Part shown: piece after piece, positions 1 to 7,854 of the stretch
Layout: the number at the start of each line of letters is the position of its first letter
How positions within the stretch are numbered: position 1 is the stretch's first letter
NCBI GenBank assembly: GCA_036925085.1
Contig: JAUPFP010000049.1
Location: 1,424,144-1,488,143, forward strand
Reading direction: 5' to 3'
DNA from: Brachycybe producta
Lineage: Eukaryota > Arthropoda > Diplopoda > Playtdesmida > Andrognathidae
Length of the DNA: 64,000 nucleotides
Position numbers and translations under genes: made by a program
The notes under the pieces: model-generated
Told to the model about the DNA's origin: nothing
What the model saw: only the letters and a program-made list of their open reading frames with translations
Databases searched by the model: none

Positions 1-34
1 ATCTATAAGATAATAAACAATGTGATACAAATAT

Positions 35-463
35 TTATTGTGTTTTTTCTGTTGATCCAAATCCATGACTTCCACGCTGAGTTAAACTAAGTGGAGCTTC
101 AACAAATGTTATATTTGAATATATTTTTTCCAAAATCAATTGTGCTACCCTGTCACCTTTTTTGATAAAATATTGACTTTTACCAAAGTTAATTAAAATT
201 ATCCCAATGTTGCCTCTATAGCTTGAATCAATAACCCCGCCAAGAACATCAATAGCAAAGTGAAAAGCAAGTCCTGATCGTGGAGCAATTCTACCATAGC
301 AGTCATTTGGTAGTTCAAGCACCAAATCTGTCATGCAAAGAATTCTTTCACCAGGTTTGATAGAATAATTATATGCAGAATACAGATCATATCCAGCATC
401 TCCTGGATTACTCTTTATGTGTATAGTACAACTATCACTCAGTTTTTTAACATTGATGAACAA
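35..463 (-). CDS. dUTPase (dUTP pyrophosphatase), trimeric type
   Basis: A 142-residue trimeric dUTPase, which hydrolyses dUTP to dUMP and pyrophosphate and keeps uracil out of DNA. All five family motifs are present in order: AGYDLYSA (about residue 24), PRSGLA (about 62), GVIDSSYRG with the catalytic Asp (about 76-84), RVAQLILEKI (about 105) and the C-terminal glycine-rich RGSHGFGST. The length is normal for a single-domain enzyme and there is no frameshift. The stop codon TAA overlaps an AATAAA-like polyadenylation signal. It lies 60 bp downstream of the DNA polymerase on the same strand, which fits a virus-like transposon supplying its own nucleotide-pool hygiene. A host dUTPase is less likely, because it would be expected to have introns and would not sit beside a viral-type polymerase. 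Confidence 0.93.
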   Translation of the reverse strand: MFINVKKLSDSCTIHIKSNPGDAGYDLYSAYNYSIKPGERILCMTDLVLELPNDCYGRIAPRSGLAFHFAIDVLGGVIDSSYRGNIGIILINFGKSQYFIKKGDRVAQLILEKIYSNITFVEAPLSLTQRGSHGFGSTEKTQ

Positions 464-499
464 TTCTACAAATGAGAAAAAAACATTTAAAAAAAAACT

Positions 500-505
500 T
501 TTATT
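500..505 (-). terminator. Polyadenylation signal AATAAA after the polymerase gene
   Basis: The minus strand reads AATAAA about 20 nt after the polymerase stop codon and before the dUTPase start. This suggests that the polymerase and dUTPase are made from separate polyadenylated transcripts. Confidence 0.5.
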
Positions 506-523
506 TACATAAATTATTGTATT

Positions 524-3500
524 TTAATTATTCTTATTAAGTGAATAATATCCATGTGCTAGAGTTGTTATACCATCACTTTCAATATATCTTTTGTCAT
601 CAAATGCATTTAGTGAAATCTTGTTAACTTCAAGACTATAAACATCATGAACCTTTGACATAATCTGTCTCTGAATAATCCTACTTGGCAATGGTGAATG
701 TAGAGAGGTAACATACATTTTATGATTAAATTGTGACTTTACAATATGCTTCTTTATTCCTTTAGCTTTACATTTATATAAACTATTACTTAGTAAAATT
801 GAATACATTTTTGCTTTAAGAGCAACAAACTCTGAAATAATAACACCATTCATCTCATCTTTAAATTTCCCCAATACCTTCTTGTTTGTTACTGAATGTA
901 ATGGGTGATTTAATGGATAATCACTTGTGTCCAAATGATGATGTAAGTGTATCATGTCTTTATACAAATTTTCTGTTTCAATATGCATGATGAAACTGTC
1001 AGTATCTGTGTATAATAGTTTTAATTTATTTCCTGGGTAGTTTACTTTCAGCACATTATAAAAAAAATCATACATAAGTAATTTTGAAATTTCCAATATA
1101 GTAAAGCCAGTATATAATGGTTTATTAAAATGAATAGACCATTTCTTCATTTTGAAAATAGTTAGGTTATTATCAATGATGTGAAATGAATCTACATTAG
1201 CTCTACTCATTAACTTTAAACATCGATTTTTTTCTATAACAGCTTCTGCACGAGTTTTCTTTCTTTGGTCCTCCATTGTTTTTCCAAACACAGCATTATT
1301 CATTAACTTGAAAAAATCTTTTTCAAAATCATCTTTTGCTTGTTTTCGCATATCAATGTTAAAATTTATATATGGTTTTAGCCATGATCCCTGTGTAAAT
1401 GCAAGAATGCGGTGAATTTTTTTAAGTTTCATTCCTAGTTTTAGGTAACATTGCAAGTTTCTTCCATGAATAACATAGTTGTTTTTATCATAAAGGTTAG
1501 GTGCAAGTTTTTTTGACTTGTATACTTTTGGAATTTTCCCTCTGATATTTTTTAGCAGATGTTTGCTGTATGGTGATAGCATTTCAAAATTTATATCTAA
1601 ACGATCAGGGCAAAGTGGATAATCACTATGATCCTCATGTATGTGATTTGGGTACTCTAAATCTACTTCTAAGATAAAACCATCTTTTCCTTCATGGTTA
1701 ACTGTTTGAATATCAAATTTATCTATTTCATCTTGTGTTAGCCAGTGAAAGTTATTCATTGGCATAGGTTCACACATTGCTGTTGCATACAGAGAGTTAC
1801 AATCCCAATATGCAATGTATGAATTAGGCTTTGATGAATCATAATCATTTAACAGTTGGTTGTTTGCTTTTGCATATCTATGACTGGCTACAGCAATGCC
1901 ACCACGAATGCCCTTTTCAATAAACAAATGCATATCATAATCTGTGAGTAGTTCTAGTTCAACTTTAGTATATTTTAATGCAGCTGACCATGCATACATT
2001 GGAAGGGTGAAATAATGTGCAGGATCAAGACCAAAATTTCTAAAAGAAATGTTCCTAAAATTTTCAAATACATCTGCAAGGATCAAGCAGTCACTTCTTA
2101 AATATATATCATGATAATCACCCAGTGTCTCACAGTTAAATGTATTCCAAACATTTTTAACATGTTTATAATCCTCATCTGAAATAACTTCTTCATTAAG
2201 GGTATTGTTAAAGCAATCTTTTGAAGGAATTCCAGTTTTATCAAACTTTGAATGATCATCTAAATATTCATAAGGGAAGAATCCTTTTTGAGTCATCAAC
2301 TTAATTTTCTTGGGATTTTTGAAATACCATGAGACACAATTGAATTTATCTTTAGGTAAGTTTTGAGCCAGTGTTGCTAGTGATGCTGGTAAAAATTGAA
2401 AACTATCAAGGAAAACTAGATCATCCACAATGAAGCTTGTATAGCGTTCAATGTTTAATGGTATAATATTTATAGGTTTCATAGTTTTAATTCTTCCAAG
2501 CACTTTCACAAGAAAGTGTTCATCATAAGAACGTAAGCAGTGTGCAAAACAAGGTAGATAGGATCGATCTCGTAAAGATGAATTACAGCTATAGCATGCT
2601 GCCCCTCTGTAATTATTGCCAGGAAGATAATGGTCGTGATCTCTTACTTTGCCTGTGTAAAGTTCATTTAGCTCAATGTTACAGGCATAGCAATGAGTGG
2701 CATTTTTAAAATTTTTTTCATCTTCATCAGACATAGACAATGGCTCAATAGGTGAAGATTTTAACAATTCACTAGCTTTTACCTGTAAGGTTGTTATAAG
2801 ATCATATGCTGGGTCCATAGATCTTTTGCATTCATGTGCAACTACATTTCCATTATAATCTATAATAGCATAAGAATAAGAACAGGCTTCATGTTTTTGT
2901 ATAGTCTGAGAATAAGAGTTTGAAGGGTTTGGTGATGGTCCGTTTACTTTTTGGATTAAGCTTTCAAAATCGAAATAACATACATATGGACAGCGCAATG
3001 ACTTATGAAAATCATTAAATTTTAAAGTGCAATTATCTTCGTTTGGGAGTGTAACTCTTGCAGCTTTATGATTTTCACACATAGGAGTGTGCTTTTTCAA
3101 TGCATTTTCACAAGTAAAGCCTTGACAGCAACGATAGCAAAATATTTTTTTGTTTAAACCATTATGGCTTAATAACCTAGCTATATTGCGTATAAGAAAA
3201 TAATGCTTTTCATAATAAAGAAGATTAATTTCTTTTTTTGAATTGACAGTACTCAATTGCAATGGTACTATATATTTTTCATAGGCAAAAACATTAATTT
3301 TAAGATTATTAGCCATTTCAAATTTTGAAATCTGGTTTACTGTAACTGGATACTTAAGCATAGATGTGTCTAATGAGTTTTCATATTTTAAATAATGATT
3401 CACCCTATTCGGGTGATTAGAACTTAATATTGGATGTAGATGAGCTAATACTGACCATAAAAAACATTTGTTATCTTTTGATATTACATTTAAGATTGCC

Positions 3501-4138
3501 TTTTTCTTAACAAGATTCAGTGGAAGCTTTCCTGAACACCCACCTTTAAATGGAACATATTTTCCTATTTTGAGTTCTAAATATTGTATTGAATTTATTG
3601 ACCAACCTGATCCTTTATTTATGAATGATTCAATGGCATTTAGTATTTGTGACTGGCTATCATCCATACACTGCTCAATTTCTCTATTAGTCATAATTAG
3701 CTTCATGCTACTGCAAAAGTATGATGTGTTTGATTCATGTGTCATTGTTGGCTTATTATCTATGTAAATAACTTTTGTCTTAATAAAATTAACGCACAAA
3801 CACAACTGGAAACGTAGTCGCATGGCTTTTGAAAACTCATGAAGCAGCTCATATAAATTAGCATGAATAGATTGAAAGTAGCATATTGGATTAATCATGT
3901 CATTATTCAGTGTGTGCTTAAATGTGGCTATCAAACCATCAAATCCAGTCTTCTCTATAATGAATGAATTATTTAATGGAATTGGCAATTGGTGTGCATC
4001 ATGTGTATGTCTATGCCATTCGTCTTTAGATAAGAATTGTGCATTACATAAATTACATATTTCCCTTCCACCAATAAGATGTGCTTGTATATAATGCTCC
4101 ATAGAGTCATCATTAGCTCCACAATACCAACAGTTCAT
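524..4138 (-). CDS. Family B DNA polymerase of a Polinton/adintovirus-like element, with embedded endonuclease VII-like motif
   Basis: An intact 1204-residue protein-primed-type family B DNA polymerase. Reading from the N terminus: a CxxC/HxxxxH zinc finger (about 3-19) and a C2H2 finger (about 28-49); an OTU-like block around 'DNKCFLWSVLAHLHP' (about 220-315); a further cysteine-rich finger (about 334-353); exonuclease motif I YFDFES (about 388); an endonuclease VII-like HNH insert with CYACN, RDHDH and CYSCN (about 480-520); an exonuclease II-like segment AHCLRSYDEHF; exonuclease III YLRSD; polymerase motif A WDCNSLY (about 780); motif B NNAVFG (about 950); and motif C YTDTDSF (about 1043). 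Such polymerases replicate linear virus-like transposons of invertebrates. Its start overlaps the stop of the small upstream gene by 4 nt (ATGA). The intact frame suggests recent or continuing activity. The exact group (Polinton/Maverick or adintovirus) cannot be set without the capsid and integrase genes, which lie outside the window. Confidence 0.93.
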   Translation of the reverse strand: MNCWYCGANDDSMEHYIQAHLIGGREICNLCNAQFLSKDEWHRHTHDAHQLPIPLNNSFIIEKTGFDGLIATFKHTLNNDMINPICYFQSIHANLYELLHEFSKAMRLRFQLCLCVNFIKTKVIYIDNKPTMTHESNTSYFCSSMKLIMTNREIEQCMDDSQSQILNAIESFINKGSGWSINSIQYLELKIGKYVPFKGGCSGKLPLNLVKKKAILNVISKDNKCFLWSVLAHLHPILSSNHPNRVNHYLKYENSLDTSMLKYPVTVNQISKFEMANNLKINVFAYEKYIVPLQLSTVNSKKEINLLYYEKHYFLIRNIARLLSHNGLNKKIFCYRCCQGFTCENALKKHTPMCENHKAARVTLPNEDNCTLKFNDFHKSLRCPYVCYFDFESLIQKVNGPSPNPSNSYSQTIQKHEACSYSYAIIDYNGNVVAHECKRSMDPAYDLITTLQVKASELLKSSPIEPLSMSDEDEKNFKNATHCYACNIELNELYTGKVRDHDHYLPGNNYRGAACYSCNSSLRDRSYLPCFAHCLRSYDEHFLVKVLGRIKTMKPINIIPLNIERYTSFIVDDLVFLDSFQFLPASLATLAQNLPKDKFNCVSWYFKNPKKIKLMTQKGFFPYEYLDDHSKFDKTGIPSKDCFNNTLNEEVISDEDYKHVKNVWNTFNCETLGDYHDIYLRSDCLILADVFENFRNISFRNFGLDPAHYFTLPMYAWSAALKYTKVELELLTDYDMHLFIEKGIRGGIAVASHRYAKANNQLLNDYDSSKPNSYIAYWDCNSLYATAMCEPMPMNNFHWLTQDEIDKFDIQTVNHEGKDGFILEVDLEYPNHIHEDHSDYPLCPDRLDINFEMLSPYSKHLLKNIRGKIPKVYKSKKLAPNLYDKNNYVIHGRNLQCYLKLGMKLKKIHRILAFTQGSWLKPYINFNIDMRKQAKDDFEKDFFKLMNNAVFGKTMEDQRKKTRAEAVIEKNRCLKLMSRANVDSFHIIDNNLTIFKMKKWSIHFNKPLYTGFTILEISKLLMYDFFYNVLKVNYPGNKLKLLYTDTDSFIMHIETENLYKDMIHLHHHLDTSDYPLNHPLHSVTNKKVLGKFKDEMNGVIISEFVALKAKMYSILLSNSLYKCKAKGIKKHIVKSQFNHKMYVTSLHSPLPSRIIQRQIMSKVHDVYSLEVNKISLNAFDDKRYIESDGITTLAHGYYSLNKNN

Positions 4139-4664
4139 TCCTTAAAATGAAATCCTAGCTCACTTAATATACCTGGTGTATTTTTAATTTCAGCAAACAA
4201 CTTTGGAAAAACATGCATAGGAATGCATGCTCCTTTTGTGAACTTATTTTGTAGAGCAAATTTTCTTATATCAAAATACCATTCATCATTTGCTTCATTA
4301 CAAAGAATTCTAATGTTCCATTGGTCTGTAAGGGTTATTTTCTTTTTAGTCACAAAATTAAAATCTTGTATTTTTTCTTCCTTGTTGCCAGTTTCCAACC
4401 ATTTTGTTATTTTCTCTGATGAAACCTTTGATGGAACTGGAGACTCAGACTCTTGTGATGATGAGAATTTCTTTGTAGGCCCAGTCTCACGGCTTGAGTA
4501 AGCTTTTCGCTTAGATGGCTTCTTAAGATTTTGTTTTTTCTTCCCAGTTTTCTCTACAATGTAGTCTTCCACTACAACTAATGTTAAAATTCTATTGTTT
4601 TTTTAAGTATATAATACTTTTATAAGAAATTTAATTTTTGCTTACCAGAACTGTCTGATTCCAT
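4135..4664 (-). CDS. Small spliced basic protein upstream of the polymerase (function unknown)
   Basis: Two exons on the minus strand: 4664-4646 (ATG, 19 nt, ends in phase 1 at a GTAAGC donor) and 4577-4135 (after a TTAG acceptor). The joined frame is open and gives a protein of about 153 residues. It starts MESDSS, then has a Lys/Arg/Ser-rich stretch with K-K and S-S runs (about residues 18-50), and ends in a more ordered region rich in aromatic residues. I recognise no family. The basic, low-complexity N terminus would suit a nucleic-acid-binding or regulatory early protein, but that is inference. The stop overlaps the polymerase start by 4 nt, so both may be expressed from one transcript. 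A TATAAAA box about 90 nt upstream supports the start. Confidence 0.6.
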
Positions 4665-4751
4665 GTTTGAAGGAGTGATTATAGGTGTACTTCAGTAGTT
4701 TCCTAATGGAAGTGAAGCTCAGTGTGATTTCTGAAGGGAGAATCTTGGTCA

Positions 4752-4758
4752 TTTTATA
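4752..4758 (-). promoter_or_regulatory. TATA box for the minus-strand leader/polymerase unit
   Basis: The minus strand reads TATAAAA about 90 nt upstream of the ATG at 4664. It is placed as a pol II core promoter would be for the spliced leader gene and polymerase. No other TATA-like match nearby is as good. Confidence 0.45.
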
Positions 4759-4764
4759 GTAGTA

Positions 4765-5500
4765 AAATGAGGTCATGTGATCATGATTTATTATTGTAAA
4801 AATAAAGAAAATAATTCTTTTCTATAGGTAAATAATGACTTAATGACAAATCTTTTATGGTTTGTTACATTTATCATAAAAGGTATATGTTTAATTAGTT
4901 TTCTTGACAGTATTTTGACACATTAATGGGCCAAAAGACCATCACAATATTGCGTAGTACTTAGTAATACAAAAAATAACTATGTCATATGTGAGGTTAA
5001 TGTTTTATTATTGTTTAACAGGGTAAAGGATAAAATATACTAGGTGTCAAATTTATTCAAATGTTCTTTTGTGTTTTTTCAAGCAATACTGCATTTGATG
5101 CAAATTAATATGCTGAGTCCTTCATGATATTGTGCTGATGATAAAAAAATATATCCATATGGTTAGTAAGGTGAATGTTCTCTGCAGTGTAAGCATAAGT
5201 GATGCATAAGCAGCAAGTGTTTTTTTTTCTTCCATACATATGATGAATATTCTATGACTATTCATTTCAAGGTGATAACACATCTGACAAAAAATTAATT
5301 TTCTCAAAGACCTTCAGTAATGTGTGTAGTTCAAGTTTTTTTTTTTTTTTTTTTTTTTCAAAAAGAGTATTCATGTGGTTGCTGAGGTGAATGTTCGATA
5401 TGTATTGCTCACCTTAGTTCAACCACATGATTTATTGTCCGTTAATAGACATTGATGGATATTCTGTTTTGCGTCATATGAATGTTTTTTTTTAAATTTA
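4765..5500. other. AT-rich intergenic region between two divergent leader genes
   Basis: About 740 bp with no convincing gene. It lies between the minus-strand TATA box and a plus-strand TATATAA and includes a T-run at about 5337-5359. The tiny open frames here have no conserved features. It may contain the regulatory region of the virus-like element. Confidence 0.5.
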
Positions 5501-5505
5501 AAAAG

Positions 5506-5512
5506 TATATAA
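5506..5512 (+). promoter_or_regulatory. TATA box for the plus-strand micro-gene
   Basis: TATATAA about 50 nt upstream of an ATG at 5561 that opens a short exon ending in a consensus GTAAGT donor. Confidence 0.4.
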
Positions 5513-5560
5513 GACCTGTAACATTAACCATTTATTAAAAACATCATTCAATAATCAGCA

Positions 5561-5732
5561 ATGGAAGACTCATCAGAAACAACACCAACACAACAAACTA
5601 CTTATGGTAAGTTATACTTTTATAATACTTAAAATTTATACTTATACATATATTTTAAGCTCATTGTTTTGTCTGCCAGCAAATTGTGGCTTCTCTAAAA
5701 AAATTAAAATTAAAAAAAATAAAATTTTTTGA
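5561..5732 (+). CDS. Candidate spliced micro-gene, mirror image of the minus-strand leader gene
   Basis: Exon 5561-5606 begins ATG, encodes an acidic peptide starting MEDSSETT, and ends in phase 1 at GTAAGT. A good acceptor (TCTGCCAG) at 5679 opens a second exon of Lys-rich codons that stops at 5732, giving about 32 residues. The minus-strand leader gene has the same design: a short exon starting ME-S/D-S, a phase-1 intron, then a Lys-rich second exon. It may be a relic of a duplicated leader gene or the first exons of a longer spliced gene. No homology is recognised. A foldback element starts at 5898, so the original 3' part may have been displaced. Confidence 0.3.
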
Positions 5733-5897
5733 TACTTGTATCTTGTGTAGGCAGCAAGTGAATTGCTTTTTTGAATTTCTGCCTAAACCATGATTATTTT
5801 AATGATTAAATAAATTCCGTTGTATTATATATTTTTTTTTTTTTTGGTTTTTTTTTTTTTTTTTTTTTGTTTTTGTTTTGTTTATTCTTATTTTGTA

Positions 5898-6304
5898 AAA
5901 CTCCTTTTTTGCACCATTCTATGGAGAATAACATGGGGTTCATTTCTGCACCACTTACACCTTTTAATGTGGTGTAGATTTGTGCTGCTGTATACATTCA
6001 GTAAAACTCCTTTTTTGCACCATTCTATGGAGAATAACATGGGGTTCATTTCTGCACCACTTACACCTTTTAATGTGGTGTAGATTTGTGCTGCTGTATA
6101 CATTCAGTAGCTAGAGCATTGAAATAGGATAAAACCATCAATGACAGTTACTAGTATTGACGGTTTTACACCCTTCAATCTTGACGGTCTAGCTACTGAA
6201 TGTATACGGCAGCACAGATCTACACCACATTAAAAGGTGTAAGTGGCGCAGAAATGAACCCCATGTTAATCTCCATAGAGTGGCGCAGAAATGAGTTTTA
6301 CTAT
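5898..6304. repeat. Foldback MITE with tandemly duplicated left arm
   Basis: A segment of about 103 bp containing 'CCATTCTATGGAGAATAACA' occurs at about 5898-6000, is repeated in direct orientation at about 6001-6104, and recurs inverted at about 6188-6304. The outer ends are GTAAAACTC and its complement. The spacer (6105-6187) has its own inverted motifs around GACGGTTTTA. No transposase is present, so it is non-autonomous. Confidence 0.7.
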
Positions 6305-6714
6305 ACTACTTACCATAAATGTTTTAGGAAAAAAAATATTAGAAAACATCTTTTAAAATAATGTCTTTTAATCGATATACTATTTAGCATATTTGGTTTA
6401 CATGTAGTTTAATTTAACTGTCTTTTAGGTGAGCAACAGTAAGTAAAGTGACCTATAACCATGTATTTTGCCAGTTAGTGTAAAGAGGAAAATGTGAGGG
6501 ATAATGTGCTTCATAACCAACTGTTTCCATCTTATGACATGTATGACTTAAATTATGTATTGCTGTTGTAATTGTTGAATCCATTATTTTGCATTTATAA
6601 TTTCAGACCACATTCATAGCAGTTTTTGGGCTTTTTATTAAAGAAATAAAAGGAGGTAGTAACTGTCATGAGTGTGTGACATGTGCACAATAGGCTCATG
6701 CCCAAAAACATTTT

Positions 6715-7440
6715 CCCTAAAGGTACATTTGCTCTAAAGATACTTGCCCTAAAACTATTTGCCCTAAAGTGACATTTGTCCTAAACCATTTGCCCTAAAT
6801 GGACATTTGTCCTAAAACCACTTGCCCTAAAACATTTGCCCTAAACAGAAGTATAAATATGTTATTTGGCGTTGCTTGCACACTTGTGGCATGCAGAACC
6901 TATTAAAAAGGTGGGAAAGAACCACCCACATGAATGGGATGATATAAGAGCCGATATAAGGCCTGATGTAAGGGGGGGGGGGGGCACTGACATCGTTAAA
7001 ACTATTATCATTTGCGAAAAAATGTTTATAAAAATATTTCTAAGAACAGAGGCCCTACAATATAAAAGGTATATGCTGATTAAGAAAGCAAAATTAACTT
7101 AATTTGATAATAAGTTGGAGTAAATGGGGAAACTAACCACCACATGACTTGCACCCCTCTCGCAGATATATTTTTTCTGTTGGTCACCTACCAACAAAAA
7201 GGAAAATGTTTGCTAGTTTCATCGATGTCAGTGCCCCTATAGCGGCTATTATGTTGGCTCTAATATCGCACTAATGACGCCCATGGCACTTTCCGACAAT
7301 ATTAAACAGACTCCACCAAATGACACAAAAACGTATGGAAAAAGAAAAAAAAAAAAGAGAAATATTATAATTAAAAAAATATAGGCGGGCTTATCTTTTG
7401 GGCATAGTTTTAGGGCAAATTGTTTTAGGGCAAATGTCCA
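6715..7440. repeat. GGGCAAATG foldback element, copy 1 (interrupted)
   Basis: The left arm (6715-6848) is a degenerate series of 'TTTGCCCTAAA'/'GGACATTTG' units. The right arm (7397-7440) carries the complement, 'TTTAGGGCAAAT'. Parts of the core shared with the copies at 20598 and 31053 (GGCGTT...GCATGCAGAACCTATTAA, and CTCCACCAAATGACAC) are present but are separated by about 380 unrelated bp, including a G-run at 6971-6984. Confidence 0.65.
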
Positions 7441-7550
7441 TATCCCAACTTTTATATGCTGTTGCTTTGAAATCCACAGTGCTCACTTATTGCTTAATTG
7501 TTACGAACACCAAACTGTTGTCAAAATTGTTGTCAAAGTTGTTGTTCATG

Positions 7551-7594
7551 ATCATGTCATTTGCAATACATACATGTATTGCAAATGACATGAT
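7551..7594. repeat. Perfect 21-bp inverted repeat with 2-nt loop
   Basis: The arms at 7551-7571 and 7574-7594 are exact complements (ATCATGTCATTTGCAATACA plus one T). It lies between A1 and the copy-1 foldback and does not overlap an exon. Confidence 0.85.
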
Positions 7595-7854
7595 TATGAA
7601 AAGCTGCTGTACATATGCAATATGATGTTGATCACTCTAATGCTTTTTAGTGTGAATACATCTCTGTATTTTATGGGGGGGGGGGGTCACAAGTGTGTGC
7701 TTACAAGTGTGTGCAGAAGTAAATGATTAACTTAACGTAACAGATGTTTTTGATGGACCTTGTATGTATTCAAGTCAAAACAAACTGCTTGCATACTATT
7801 CTATACAATTTACACAATTTCACAAAAATCAGAAATTGATGATTTGCTCTTCAG

